Below are positions 45,663 through 55,496 of a stretch of 64,000 nt of DNA, one piece after another. The translations under genes and the position numbers were made by a program. The DNA is from JAHRVQ01 sp963976815 (lineage in GTDB: Bacteria; Pseudomonadota; Gammaproteobacteria; Pseudomonadales; Azotimanducaceae). Below the pieces are notes generated by a model. That model made no database searches. It was not told the origin of the DNA and saw nothing but the letters and a program-made list of their open reading frames with translations. Location of the stretch: the NCBI GenBank assembly GCA_963976815.1, contig CAXBLU010000006.1:124001-188000 (forward strand). The letters are read 5' to 3'. Numbering within the stretch: position 1 is the stretch's first letter; each line of letters starts with the position of its first letter.

Positions 45663-45688
45663 TTGAGGCGAAGGTAAGTTAAGAAATT

Positions 45689-46513
45689 ATGGCTGAGTCT
45701 TCTGGCGAATATATCCAGCACCATATTACCAACCTGACCTACGGTAAGTTTCCCGATGGTCATTGGGGCGTTGCTCATACCGCAGAAGAAGTCCAACAAA
45801 TGGGCTTTATGGCGATTCATCTTGATACAATGTTCTGGTCCATTTCCCTGGGGATGATTTTTTGTGGCATTTTCTTCGCTGCCTCCCGGAATCTCACCGC
45901 TGGAGTACCAAAGGGTCTGCAGAACATCTGTGAGATTTGTGTTGAATTCGTTGAAGATAACGTTCGACAGGTTTTTGGTACTAGACCCAATGCCATTATC
46001 GGCCCTCTTTCGTTAACCATTTTGGTCTGGGTTTTTCTGATGAACCTGATGGACCTTATTCCCGTTGACTTTATCCCTGCTTTGGCTGGGATGGCTGGTC
46101 TTCACTACTTTAAGGTTGTGCCAACAACCGACCCTAATGCGACTCTTGCCATGTCTCTGGGTGTGTTCTTTTTGGTGCTTTATTACAGCATCAAGCTAAA
46201 TGGACCGGTCAAGTTTGTAGCCAGCAAGTTCACTCATCCAATTGCGCACCCGGCTGCAGCGCCATTTAACTTTGTATTGGAAATGGTAGAGCTAGTAGCT
46301 AAGCCCCTGTCTCACGGATTGCGTTTGTTTGGCAATATGTATGCCGGCGAGATGATCTTTATTTTGATTGCCCTGTTACCATTCTGGGCGCAGTGGGTGC
46401 TTTCAGTGCCCTGGGCAATATTCCATATCCTGATTATTGGCCTCCAGGCGTTTGTGTTCATGATTTTGACAATAGTCTATCTGGCGCAGGCCCATGATTC
46501 TGGCGAGCACTAA
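45689..46513 (+). CDS. atpB: ATP synthase Fo subunit a
   Basis: Membrane stator subunit that forms the proton half-channels. It has 274 aa with several membrane helices and the essential arginine R212 in S-H-G-L-R-L-F-G-N-M. The unusual spacer upstream separates it from atpI. Confidence 0.96.
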   Translation: MAESSGEYIQHHITNLTYGKFPDGHWGVAHTAEEVQQMGFMAIHLDTMFWSISLGMIFCGIFFAASRNLTAGVPKGLQNICEICVEFVEDNVRQVFGTRPNAIIGPLSLTILVWVFLMNLMDLIPVDFIPALAGMAGLHYFKVVPTTDPNATLAMSLGVFFLVLYYSIKLNGPVKFVASKFTHPIAHPAAAPFNFVLEMVELVAKPLSHGLRLFGNMYAGEMIFILIALLPFWAQWVLSVPWAIFHILIIGLQAFVFMILTIVYLAQAHDSGEH

Positions 46514-46581
46514 TCGAGATAATATTTTTTTAGTAAACACTTTTTCTTTAAGAGCAATTTGACTAACCGTAGGAGTAAGTC

Positions 46582-46809
46582 ATGGAACAATCCCTAATTT
46601 ATATCGCTGGTGGAATTTTGATGGGTCTAGGGGCCATCGGTAGTGGCGTTGGCATCGGTATTCTAGGTGGTAAATACCTGGAAGGTGTAGCGCGTCAGCC
46701 TGAACTTCAGCCAATGTTGATGACACAATTGTTCATCTCTCTTGCGCTTGTAGACGCTGTGCCAATTATCGCTGTTGGTATCTCTCTTTATATGATCTTT
46801 GCTGTTTAA
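46582..46809 (+). CDS. atpE: ATP synthase Fo subunit c
   Basis: Rotor-ring hairpin of 75 aa with two membrane helices, the glycine-rich G-S-G-V-G-I-G segment in helix 1, the R-Q-P loop and the proton-carrying D58 in L-V-D-A-V-P. The absence of the extra glutamine and glutamate ligands of sodium-type c subunits points to proton coupling. A GTAGGAG site lies before the start. Confidence 0.97.
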   Translation: MEQSLIYIAGGILMGLGAIGSGVGIGILGGKYLEGVARQPELQPMLMTQLFISLALVDAVPIIAVGISLYMIFAV

Positions 46810-46861
46810 GACAGGCCCAGATCATTTATAGACAACCATTTCCCAACAATAGAGGTGAAGT

Positions 46862-47332
46862 GTGACTCTTAACTTAACCATGGTGGGACAGGCGATTTCC
46901 TTTGTGATCTTCGTGCTGTTTTGCATGAAGTACGTTTGGCCACCGCTGACACAGATAATGCGAGAGCGACAAGCAGCCCTCGCGGAAGGTCTGGAAAAAG
47001 CTGCAGCTGCTGAACAGCAGCTGGAAGAGGCTAATAACGCAGTTGAACTAGAACTGAACGAAGCCAAAAAGCAGTCCGCTGAATTGATCGCCCAGGCGCG
47101 CAATCGAGCAACTCAGATTGTGGAAGAAGCTAAAAGCCAGGCGACTGAAGAAGCCGAGCGAATCAAGACAGGTGCTCAAGCTGAGATAGATCAGGAAGTC
47201 AATCGTGCTCGTGAAGAGTTACGTGGCCGAGTGGGCGAACTTGCTGTCGAGGGCGCAGAGAAGATTCTTGAAAGTACCGTAGACAAGAATGTGCACCAGG
47301 CAATGTTAAACAAGATCGCTGAGCAATTATAA
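46862..47332 (+). CDS. atpF: ATP synthase Fo subunit b
   Basis: Peripheral stalk subunit, 156 aa: an N-terminal membrane helix (about residues 7-25) and a long charged coiled coil rich in alanine, glutamate and glutamine. It starts with GTG, preceded by GAGGTGAA. It is one base before atpH. Confidence 0.95.
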   Translation: MTLNLTMVGQAISFVIFVLFCMKYVWPPLTQIMRERQAALAEGLEKAAAAEQQLEEANNAVELELNEAKKQSAELIAQARNRATQIVEEAKSQATEEAERIKTGAQAEIDQEVNRAREELRGRVGELAVEGAEKILESTVDKNVHQAMLNKIAEQL

Positions 47333-47333
47333 G

Positions 47334-47876
47334 ATGGCTGAAGCGGAGCTCACTACAATTGCCAGACCCTACGCCCGGGCAGCTTTTTCTCAGGCGTTGA
47401 ATGAAGCGTCGGGTCTATCAACCTGGTCGCGAATGTTGTCTTTGCTAGCGGCTACCGTCGCAAATGATTCGGTCGCTAGTGCGTTAGATAACCCCCGCTT
47501 AACAACCGAAAGCGAAGCCGCTTTGGTTGTTGATGTCATGGGTGAAGAACTTAATGATCAAGGCCGAAATTTTGTTCAAGTACTTGCAAAGTATGGCCGC
47601 ATCGCTCTTTTACCCGAAATCTCAGCTATGTATGAGCTATTCAAAGCCAACCATGAAAAAACCATGGATGTTGAGATTACGAGTGCCTATGAGGTGGAAG
47701 ACGCGGACAAGACCATTTTGTCCGAGGCATTAAAGAAAAAATTGCAGCGCGAAATCAGTCTAACTTCGACGGTGGATGCGTCTCTTCTGGGTGGCGTCAT
47801 TATTCGCGCAGAAGATACGGTTATCGATAATTCCGTTCGCGGCAAACTGAACAAACTTTCTCACGCTCTTAACTAA
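47334..47876 (+). CDS. atpH: ATP synthase F1 subunit delta
   Basis: Connects the peripheral stalk to the top of F1. It has 180 aa, begins T-T-I-A-R-P-Y-A-R-A-A-F and ends with the L-L-G-G-V-I-I-R and L-N-K-L-S segment typical of the delta subunit. It lies 31 nt before atpA. Confidence 0.95.
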   Translation: MAEAELTTIARPYARAAFSQALNEASGLSTWSRMLSLLAATVANDSVASALDNPRLTTESEAALVVDVMGEELNDQGRNFVQVLAKYGRIALLPEISAMYELFKANHEKTMDVEITSAYEVEDADKTILSEALKKKLQREISLTSTVDASLLGGVIIRAEDTVIDNSVRGKLNKLSHALN

Positions 47877-47907
47877 TTTAAATTAACCATTCCTCGAGGA
47901 ACGGAAC

Positions 47908-49452
47908 ATGCAACAACTGAACCCTTCCGAAATCAGCGAGATCATCAAGCAGCGAATTGAAAAGCTTGATATCTCCTCTGAAGCTCGGAACGAAGGAACA
48001 ATCGTTAGTGTATCTGACGGTATTGTGCGAATTCACGGTCTTGCCGATGTGCAAAACGGTGAGATGATCGAATTTGAAGGAAACCTTTTCGGATTCGCGC
48101 TGAACCTTGAGCGTGATTCAGTGGGCGCTGTTGTACTTGGCGACTACAAGAGTTTGCGCGAAGGTCAGACCGCTAAATGTACGGGTCGTATTCTTGAGGT
48201 GCCAACCGGACCTGAATTGCTTGGCCGCGTAGTTGATGCGCTAGGTAATCCCATCGATGGAAAAGGTGCTATTAACGCCAAGACTACTTCTCCTGTAGAG
48301 AAAGTTGCTCCGGGTGTAATTTCCCGTAAGCACGTTGATCAGCCGGTACAAACCGGACTTAAGTGTATCGACTCCATGATTCCCGTTGGTCGAGGTCAGC
48401 GCGAGTTGATTATTGGTGACCGACAGACCGGTAAGACGGCAATTGCGATTGACACAATCATTAACCAGGCGGCTTCCGGAATTAAATGTATCTACGTTGC
48501 TATCGGTCAGAAGAACTCTTCTGTTGCGAACGTGGTTCGAACCCTGGAAGAGCATGGCGCAATGGAGAACACCATTGTGGTTAATGCCAGTGCTGCGGAC
48601 CCAGCTCCTATGCAGTATATGTCTGCTTATTCTGGCTGTGCGATGGGTGAGTACTTTCGAGATCGCGGTGAAGATGCGCTGATCATTTATGATGACTTAA
48701 CCAAGCAAGCATGGGCCTATCGTCAAGTATCGTTGTTGCTACGTCGACCACCGGGTCGGGAAGCCTATCCCGGTGACGTTTTCTACCTCCACTCTCGATT
48801 GTTAGAGCGTGCCGCACGAGTGAATGCCGATTACGTAGAAGCATTTACCAACGGCGAAGTGAAGGGTAAAACTGGTTCGTTGACTGCACTGCCGATTATT
48901 GAAACCCAGGCCGGTGACGTATCTGCTTTTGTACCAACTAACGTAATTTCGATTACCGATGGTCAGATCTTTCTCGAGACCGATAAGTTCAACTCCGGTG
49001 AACGTCCCGCTATGAACCCTGGTATTTCGGTATCGCGGGTTGGTGGTGATGCGCAATTGAAGTTTATGTCCAAAATTTCCGGTGGTATTAAGTTGGCCCT
49101 GGCCCAGTACCGAGAATTGGCAGCCTTCCAACAATTTGCATCAGACCTTGATGAGGCTACTCGTCGACAGCTTGAGCATGGTGAGCGGATTAACGAACTC
49201 ATGAAGCAAAAGCAGTACGCACCTATGCGAGTTGCTGAAATGGGCATTATTCTTTTTGCAGCTAACGAGGGTTATCTGCAGGACGTACCTGTGAATAAAG
49301 TGTTGGATTTTGAAGCAGCACTGGTTTCTTACATGAACGCAGAGCATGCAGACTTTATGGCTGCAGCAAATGCGGAAGGTAAGTACACAGACGAAGTAGT
49401 GGCGACAATGAAAAGTGCGCTAGATACATTCAAGTCCACTCAGACTTGGTAA
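47908..49452 (+). CDS. atpA: ATP synthase F1 subunit alpha
   Basis: Non-catalytic nucleotide-binding subunit, 514 aa, with Walker A G-D-R-Q-T-G-K-T and the R-E-A-Y-P-G-D-V-F-Y-L-H-S-R-L-L-E-R region that supplies the arginine finger. Length and order match E. coli AtpA. Confidence 0.97.
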   Translation: MQQLNPSEISEIIKQRIEKLDISSEARNEGTIVSVSDGIVRIHGLADVQNGEMIEFEGNLFGFALNLERDSVGAVVLGDYKSLREGQTAKCTGRILEVPTGPELLGRVVDALGNPIDGKGAINAKTTSPVEKVAPGVISRKHVDQPVQTGLKCIDSMIPVGRGQRELIIGDRQTGKTAIAIDTIINQAASGIKCIYVAIGQKNSSVANVVRTLEEHGAMENTIVVNASAADPAPMQYMSAYSGCAMGEYFRDRGEDALIIYDDLTKQAWAYRQVSLLLRRPPGREAYPGDVFYLHSRLLERAARVNADYVEAFTNGEVKGKTGSLTALPIIETQAGDVSAFVPTNVISITDGQIFLETDKFNSGERPAMNPGISVSRVGGDAQLKFMSKISGGIKLALAQYRELAAFQQFASDLDEATRRQLEHGERINELMKQKQYAPMRVAEMGIILFAANEGYLQDVPVNKVLDFEAALVSYMNAEHADFMAAANAEGKYTDEVVATMKSALDTFKSTQTW

Positions 49453-49476
49453 TTATAAACACGTAGGTGAAGGAAT

Positions 49477-50337
49477 ATGGCAAACGCCAAAGAACTTCGA
49501 AAACAGATCGGCAGCATTAAGAACACCGCCAAAATCACCAGCGCAATGGAGATGGTAGCGGCAAGTAAAATGCGTAAAGCACAGGAGCGAATGGCTCGTG
49601 GTCGACCCTATGCTGATCATATTCGGTCTGTGATTGGACATGTCGCAAACGCTTCTCCCGAATACCGCCATAGTTTTATGGTGGAACGGGATGTTAAACG
49701 TGTTGGCTATATCGTTGTGACAACGGATAAAGGTTTGTGCGGTGGACTTAATGTCAATTTGTTAAAGGCTGCCCTTAAAGACATCAAAAAGTGGGTGGAT
49801 GAAGATATTGAAGTAGACCTTTGCCTTATCGGTAACAAGGGTGCTCAGTTTTTCAAAAGCTACGGTGGCAATGTAGTTGCTGCAACCAGTCACACCAGCG
49901 AAAACCCAGCCATGGGTGATTTGATTGGCGCAATCAAAGTCATGCTGGATGCTTTTGACGAAGGGAAGGTGGATAAGATTTTTCTGGCGAATAACGTGTT
50001 TGTAAACACGATGACCCAAACGCCAACAATCAAGCAGCTTGTACCACTAGATCCTGCTAGCGATGCAGAAATGCAGCATCGCTGGGACTACATTTATGAG
50101 CCCGATGCAAGACAGTTAATTGAAGGGTTGATCACACGCTTTTTAGAAAGCCAGGTGTATCAATCGGTAGTAGAAAATGTGGCCTGCGAACAGGCGGCCA
50201 AAATGATTGCCATGAAAAGTGCAACAGACAATGCAGGCGATCTGATAGACGAATTGGAACTGGTGATGAACAATGCAAGACAAGCAGCCATCACCCAGGA
50301 ATTATCGGAAATTGTGAGTGGTGCGGCAGCCGTTTAA
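49477..50337 (+). CDS. atpG: ATP synthase F1 subunit gamma
   Basis: Central rotor shaft, 286 aa. The N-terminal K-E-L-R-K-Q-I-G-S-I-K-N-T-A-K-I-T helix and C-terminal A-R-Q-A-A-I-T-Q-E-L-S-E-I-V-S-G-A helix form the coiled coil that turns inside the alpha-beta ring; T-T-D-K-G-L-C-G-G-L-N lies in the middle domain. Confidence 0.97.
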   Translation: MANAKELRKQIGSIKNTAKITSAMEMVAASKMRKAQERMARGRPYADHIRSVIGHVANASPEYRHSFMVERDVKRVGYIVVTTDKGLCGGLNVNLLKAALKDIKKWVDEDIEVDLCLIGNKGAQFFKSYGGNVVAATSHTSENPAMGDLIGAIKVMLDAFDEGKVDKIFLANNVFVNTMTQTPTIKQLVPLDPASDAEMQHRWDYIYEPDARQLIEGLITRFLESQVYQSVVENVACEQAAKMIAMKSATDNAGDLIDELELVMNNARQAAITQELSEIVSGAAAV

Positions 50338-50380
50338 CGCTGCAACCTAACATCAAGTTAAAGTTTAAGAGGAATTTAAA

Positions 50381-51757
50381 ATGGGTAGCGGACGTATCGT
50401 ACAGGTAATTGGTGCGGTTATTGATGTTGAGTTTCCCCGCAACGAAGTCCCACGGGTCTACGATGCCCTGATGGTCGACGACAATAATTTAACGCTAGAA
50501 GTTCAGCAGCAACTCGGTGATGGTGTGGTTCGAACCATTGCCATGGGTAGCTCGGAAGGCGTTGCTCGGGGACTGGGTGTGAGTAACACCAATGACCCCA
50601 TCCTGGTTCCTGTCGGGGAAGAAACCCTCGGTCGAATTATGGATGTATTAGGCAATCCCATTGATGAGAAGGGCCCAATTGGCGAGAAAACCCGGATGCC
50701 TATTCACCGGGCTCCACCCTCCTATGACGAACAGGCCGGTGGTCGTGATTTGTTAGAAACGGGCGTTAAAGTCATCGACTTGATCTGTCCTTTTGCAAAA
50801 GGCGGTAAGGTTGGACTGTTCGGTGGTGCCGGTGTTGGTAAAACCGTCACCATGCTTGAATTGATTAACAACATTGCCTCTGAGCACGCTGGTTTGTCTG
50901 TGTTTGCGGGTGTTGGTGAGCGAACTCGGGAAGGTAATGACTTTTACCACGAGATGCAGGATGCCGGCGTACTAGACAAGATTGCAATGGTATTTGGTCA
51001 GATGAACGAGCCTCCCGGTAACCGACTTCGAGTTGCGCTATCTGGTTTGACCATGGCGGAAAAATTCCGTGACGATGGCAAAGACGTACTGCTGTTTGTT
51101 GACAATATTTATCGCTACACGCTAGCGGGTACGGAAGTATCAGCTCTACTTGGACGTATGCCATCAGCGGTAGGTTATCAGCCCACATTGGCTGAAGAGA
51201 TGGGTGTACTTCAAGAGCGGATTACAACTACAAAATCTGGATCTATCACGTCTATTCAAGCGGTTTATGTACCGGCAGATGACTTGACCGACCCCTCTCC
51301 CGCCACTACTTTCGCTCACCTTGACTCTACGGTGACCCTATCCCGTGATATCGCTTCTCTGGGTATTTATCCAGCGGTTGATCCCCTGGACTCAACGTCC
51401 AGACAGTTGGATCCATTGGTTGTAGGTGAAGAGCATTACAATATTGCTCAAGATGTGAAGGGTGTACTCCAGAAGTACAAAGAACTAAAAGACATTATTG
51501 CCATTTTGGGCATGGACGAATTGTCTGAAGAAGATAAGCTGACGGTATACCGTGCTCGTAAGGTTTCTCAGTTTTTCTCTCAACCTATGCATGTTGCGGA
51601 AGTTTTTACGGGCCAGCCAGGTGTGTACGTTACCCTTGCGGACACGATTCGTAGCTTTAAAGGCATTCTTGAAGGTGAATATGATGATTTACCTGAAGCA
51701 GCCTTTAGCATGGTCGGTAGCATCGAACAGGCTATCGAAAAAGCGAAAACTCTTTAA
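50381..51757 (+). CDS. atpD: ATP synthase F1 subunit beta
   Basis: Catalytic subunit, 458 aa, with Walker A G-G-A-G-V-G-K-T, the catalytic glutamate in G-E-R-T-R-E-G and the rotor-contacting E-E-D-K-L near the C-terminus (DELSEED-type loop). GAGGAA lies before the start. Confidence 0.97.
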   Translation: MGSGRIVQVIGAVIDVEFPRNEVPRVYDALMVDDNNLTLEVQQQLGDGVVRTIAMGSSEGVARGLGVSNTNDPILVPVGEETLGRIMDVLGNPIDEKGPIGEKTRMPIHRAPPSYDEQAGGRDLLETGVKVIDLICPFAKGGKVGLFGGAGVGKTVTMLELINNIASEHAGLSVFAGVGERTREGNDFYHEMQDAGVLDKIAMVFGQMNEPPGNRLRVALSGLTMAEKFRDDGKDVLLFVDNIYRYTLAGTEVSALLGRMPSAVGYQPTLAEEMGVLQERITTTKSGSITSIQAVYVPADDLTDPSPATTFAHLDSTVTLSRDIASLGIYPAVDPLDSTSRQLDPLVVGEEHYNIAQDVKGVLQKYKELKDIIAILGMDELSEEDKLTVYRARKVSQFFSQPMHVAEVFTGQPGVYVTLADTIRSFKGILEGEYDDLPEAAFSMVGSIEQAIEKAKTL

Positions 51758-51782
51758 GCGATAGCAGCGCTAGGTAGATAGT

Positions 51783-52196
51783 ATGGCTTCCACAGTACAT
51801 TGCAGCATAGTGAGCGCCGAGCAGGAGATTTTTTCCGGCCAGGTGCAAATGGTTGTCGCGAACGGCACGATTGGCGAATTGGGTATTTTCCCTGGTCACA
51901 CGCCACTTCTTACGGGTGTGAAGCCAGGCCCTGTGCGTCTGAAGCTTGAAAATGGCGAAGAAGAGATTTTCTTTGCTTCCGGCGGATATCTCGAAGTTCA
52001 GCCGACGGCTATTACCATTTTAGCGGATACGGCGTTACGCGCAGATGATCTAGATGAAGCCGCTGCCCAGGCTGCCCAACAGAAAGCTGAGCAAGAGCTG
52101 GCAGATAATAAGTCAGACATTGACTTCGGCCGGGTCCAGGCTGATATTCAAGAAACGGCTGCAATGCTTAGAACGATTCGTAAATATCGAAAGTAA
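51783..52196 (+). CDS. atpC: ATP synthase F1 subunit epsilon
   Basis: Rotor-associated regulatory subunit, 137 aa: an N-terminal beta-sandwich (G-E-L-G-I-F-P-G-H-T-P-L-L-T) and a C-terminal helical hairpin that can inhibit ATP hydrolysis. It is the last gene of the operon and is followed by an intrinsic terminator. Confidence 0.95.
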   Translation: MASTVHCSIVSAEQEIFSGQVQMVVANGTIGELGIFPGHTPLLTGVKPGPVRLKLENGEEEIFFASGGYLEVQPTAITILADTALRADDLDEAAAQAAQQKAEQELADNKSDIDFGRVQADIQETAAMLRTIRKYRK

Positions 52197-52215
52197 GCAA
52201 ATTCAGCTCGTAGAG

Positions 52216-52239
52216 AAGGCGGCATTGGCCGCCTTTTTT
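52216..52239 (+). terminator. Intrinsic terminator of the ATP synthase operon
   Basis: AAGGCGGC, loop ATTG, GCCGCCTT, then a run of T. The perfect 8-bp GC-rich stem and T tract lie 20 nt after atpC. Confidence 0.92.
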
Positions 52240-52305
52240 GTGTCTAATATTTACCCCTATTTCCCGAGGGAAGGCACGCCTTATAGACCGTGACGAGGTA
52301 AACTT

Positions 52306-53667
52306 GTGCTTATGACTAAATCAATTGAACTTTGCATTCTGGCGGCAGGTAAAGGCTCGAGAATGAAGTCTGATCGCCCGAAGGCGGTTCAGCTGCTTGC
52401 TGGCCGACCAATGCTGGGGCATCTTCTGGACACCGCAAGAACGCTAAGTATCGGTGACATCCATGTGGTGGTTGGCTCTGGCTCTGATCAGATTCGAAAT
52501 GAATTTTCCGGGGATGGGCTGAATTTTGTCGAACAAACGGAGCAGCTCGGTACGGGCCATGCGGTGCAACAGGTATTACCCCATTTAGGTAATGGTCGAG
52601 TGCTCATACTGCTAGGTGATGCACCGCTTGTTAGTCGAGTTAGTTTGGAGCGTTTACTCGGGACTGACTGCGATCTAGGTGTCTTAACGGTAGATCATCC
52701 GCAGCCTTTCAACTATGGACGCATTATTCGTCGGGGAAACCAGGTTGAAGCGATTGTCGAGGATCGGGATACCAACGAACAACAAAAGCTAATTAAAGAA
52801 ATTAATACCGGTGTCATGGTTGCCGATGTGACATTACTCACAAGCTGGTTAGGCAAAATCAGCTCAGAGAATGAGCAGGGCGAGTATCTACTCACCGACA
52901 TTGTGGGCATCGCCAATACTGCAGGGAAAAAAGTTGTAGCGGTAAAAGCAGATGATCACCGTGAGGTTCAAGGTGTGAATAACTACAGCCAACTTGCTGA
53001 GCTTGAGCAGTATTACCAGGCATGTGCGGTACAACAATTACAATCGAGCGGTGTGCAAATTGTCGACCCTGAACGTTTTACCTTGAGGGGAGAACTCGTC
53101 ACCGGCCACGATGTGTATATAGATGTGAATTGCATTTTTGAAGGCGTGGTCAAGCTAGGTAGCAACGTTAAGATTGGCGCGCATTCAATTATACGAAATG
53201 CGGAAATTGGTGACGGAACCGAGATCAAACCTTTTTCTCATATTGATGGTGCGATATTGGAAAATGATTGTAGCGTTGGGCCATTTGCCCGGTTGCGCCC
53301 CGGCACCTACTTTGAATCTGAAGTTGCCGTGGGCAATTTTGTCGAGATCAAAAAGTCGAGATTAGGTGTGGGGAGTAAAGCCTCTCATTTGAGCTATCTC
53401 GGAGATGCAACAATCGGTAGCAAAGTGAATGTTGGAGCCGGCGCAATCACCTGTAATTATGATGGCGTGAACAAGTTCCAAACTAAAATTGAAGACGACG
53501 TTTTTGTAGGAACTAACGTCTCCCTGGTGGCGCCGGTAACGCTCGGAGAACGGTCTACTATTGCGGCAGGATCAACCATTACATCTAACGTACCAGGAAA
53601 TTCCCTTGGTGTTGGTCGCGGCAAGCAACGAAATATTGATGGTTGGAAAGGACCGAGAGATAAATAA
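52306..53667 (+). CDS. glmU: Bifunctional UDP-GlcNAc pyrophosphorylase / glucosamine-1-P acetyltransferase
   Basis: Makes UDP-N-acetylglucosamine for peptidoglycan and lipopolysaccharide. It has 453 aa: a nucleotidyltransferase domain with L-A-A-G-K-G-S-R-M, then a left-handed beta-helix of hexapeptide repeats from about residue 250. The start is either GTG 52306 (GAGGT 6 nt upstream) or ATG 52312 (12 nt from it); the GTG is used for its better spacing. The stop overlaps glmS by one base. Confidence 0.95.
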   Translation: MLMTKSIELCILAAGKGSRMKSDRPKAVQLLAGRPMLGHLLDTARTLSIGDIHVVVGSGSDQIRNEFSGDGLNFVEQTEQLGTGHAVQQVLPHLGNGRVLILLGDAPLVSRVSLERLLGTDCDLGVLTVDHPQPFNYGRIIRRGNQVEAIVEDRDTNEQQKLIKEINTGVMVADVTLLTSWLGKISSENEQGEYLLTDIVGIANTAGKKVVAVKADDHREVQGVNNYSQLAELEQYYQACAVQQLQSSGVQIVDPERFTLRGELVTGHDVYIDVNCIFEGVVKLGSNVKIGAHSIIRNAEIGDGTEIKPFSHIDGAILENDCSVGPFARLRPGTYFESEVAVGNFVEIKKSRLGVGSKASHLSYLGDATIGSKVNVGAGAITCNYDGVNKFQTKIEDDVFVGTNVSLVAPVTLGERSTIAAGSTITSNVPGNSLGVGRGKQRNIDGWKGPRDK

Positions 53668-55496
53668 TGTGTGGAATAGTAGGTACTGCAACGCGTCGTC
53701 AATCCGCGGGAATTCTGATTGAAGGGCTACAACGGCTAGAGTACCGGGGCTATGACTCAGCAGGCTTTGCAGTCTTAGATAGCAAGGGAGTGCTGCGCCG
53801 AGAACGTCGCGTCGGAAAAGTTAAAGCGCTCAGGGAAGCCCAATTGGAATCAGGTCTGAACGGCCAGTTGGGTATTGCCCACACTCGTTGGGCAACCCAC
53901 GGGAAGCCAACTGAAGCCAATGCACACCCCCATTGTTCCAGCGATGTAGTTGCCGTGGTTCACAATGGCATCATCGAGAACCACGAACCGTTAAGAGTGA
54001 AACTACAGGCAGCCGGATATGCCTTCGAGTCGGAAACAGATACGGAAGTAGTTGCCCACCTTGTTCACTTAGAAGTTGAAAAAGCAGACAGCTTTGTTAG
54101 CGGCGTCCAAAAAGCCCTGAGCCAGTTGGTTGGCGCATATGCCGTTGCCGTTATTCATGCAGAACACCCGGATCATATTATTGCCGCACGCCTGGGCAGT
54201 CCATTGGTTGTCGGCCTGGGGATTGGCGAAAACTTTGTGGCGTCTGATCCCCAGGCGCTGCGACCTGTAACCGACCGGTTTATATTCTTGAATGAGGGTG
54301 AAATTGTTGACGTGAGTGCAGATGCGATTGAAATAGTTGGCGCTGACAGTTCAGCTATTGCAGATCGCACTGTTACCCTGGGTGATACTCAAGACAGCTC
54401 GGATAAGGGTAACTATCGGCACTATATGATGAAGGAAATTCACGAGCAGCCAGGTACCGTTCGAGCAACCCTGGAAGGTCGTGTAACCGACGCGAATATA
54501 CTGGTGAATGCTTTTGGGGTGGGCGCGGATGATATTTTTGCGAAGGTTGAGGCAATACAAATTGTTGCCTGTGGCAGCAGCTTTTATACGGGCCTGGTTG
54601 CAAAGTATTGGGTTGAAGAATTACTAGGTCTGCCCTGTAATGTTGAAATAGCGAGCGAGTTTCGCTACCGAGAAGTTGCCGTCATCAAGAACACGTTGTT
54701 TGTCACAATATCACAATCCGGAGAAACGGCTGACACAATAGCGGCTTTGCGGGATGCCACTTCAGATCGCTATATTGCAAGTTTGTGTTTGTGTAACGTG
54801 CCCAATAGCTCTCTTGTTAGGGAGTCGGACCTGGCGCTCATGATTAAAGCTGGACCAGAAATTTGTGTGGCTTCAACTAAAGCATTCACGACCCAACTGG
54901 TAGACCTAATGTTGTTGGTACTAGCGATTGGTAAACAGCAGGGCCTGGATCAGGCAACTGAAACTAAGCTCGTTCAAAACCTCAATGGTGTACCGCAGCT
55001 GATAGAAAAAGTCCTGGCGCTAGATGGTCAAATTGAAAAGCTCGCAGTACATTTTGTGGAGAAGCACCACGCGTTATTTCTCGGGCGTGGCAGTCACTTC
55101 CCTGTCGCTATGGAAGGCGCCTTAAAGCTAAAAGAAATTTCCTATATTCACGCCGAGGGCTATCCTGCCGGAGAGCTTAAGCATGGACCTCTAGCACTAG
55201 TTGATGAAGACATGCCAGTTGTTGCCGTGGCGCCTAACGATGAACTTCTTGGCAAGATCAAATCAAACCTTGAGGAAGTACAAGCCAGGGGCGGCGTACT
55301 TTATGTGTTCGGAGATGAGCAGGAATTCACCGAGGCAGATGGATTGGCTTTTGTTGCAATGCCGGCCTGCGATCCCCTCATTTCACCCATAATCTATACA
55401 ATTCCGATGCAGCTGCTGGCCTACCACGTGGCTGTCATGAAAGGCACCGATGTTGATCAACCGCGGAATCTTGCCAAATCGGTTACGGTTGAATAA
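53667..55496 (+). CDS. glmS: Glutamine-fructose-6-phosphate aminotransferase
   Basis: First enzyme of the hexosamine pathway, 609 aa. The mature N-terminal nucleophile C2 is in M-C-G-I-V-G, followed by the glutaminase domain and two SIS sugar-isomerase domains, ending K-S-V-T-V-E. Coupled to glmU by a TAATG overlap, giving two steps of one pathway in one unit. No glmS ribozyme or leader is present between them. Confidence 0.97.
   Translation: MCGIVGTATRRQSAGILIEGLQRLEYRGYDSAGFAVLDSKGVLRRERRVGKVKALREAQLESGLNGQLGIAHTRWATHGKPTEANAHPHCSSDVVAVVHNGIIENHEPLRVKLQAAGYAFESETDTEVVAHLVHLEVEKADSFVSGVQKALSQLVGAYAVAVIHAEHPDHIIAARLGSPLVVGLGIGENFVASDPQALRPVTDRFIFLNEGEIVDVSADAIEIVGADSSAIADRTVTLGDTQDSSDKGNYRHYMMKEIHEQPGTVRATLEGRVTDANILVNAFGVGADDIFAKVEAIQIVACGSSFYTGLVAKYWVEELLGLPCNVEIASEFRYREVAVIKNTLFVTISQSGETADTIAALRDATSDRYIASLCLCNVPNSSLVRESDLALMIKAGPEICVASTKAFTTQLVDLMLLVLAIGKQQGLDQATETKLVQNLNGVPQLIEKVLALDGQIEKLAVHFVEKHHALFLGRGSHFPVAMEGALKLKEISYIHAEGYPAGELKHGPLALVDEDMPVVAVAPNDELLGKIKSNLEEVQARGGVLYVFGDEQEFTEADGLAFVAMPACDPLISPIIYTIPMQLLAYHVAVMKGTDVDQPRNLAKSVTVE

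Noticed and set aside
46582..46809. Sodium-type ATP synthase
   Set aside because: Subunit c has D58 and lacks the glutamine/glutamate sodium ligands, so proton coupling is more likely.
53640..53700. glmS riboswitch/ribozyme
   Set aside because: glmS starts inside the end of glmU with no leader, and this ribozyme is a feature of Firmicutes.
55425..55430. CACGTG core in glmS as a possible parS
   Set aside because: Flanking bases do not match the parS arms (only the central 8 bp are symmetric).
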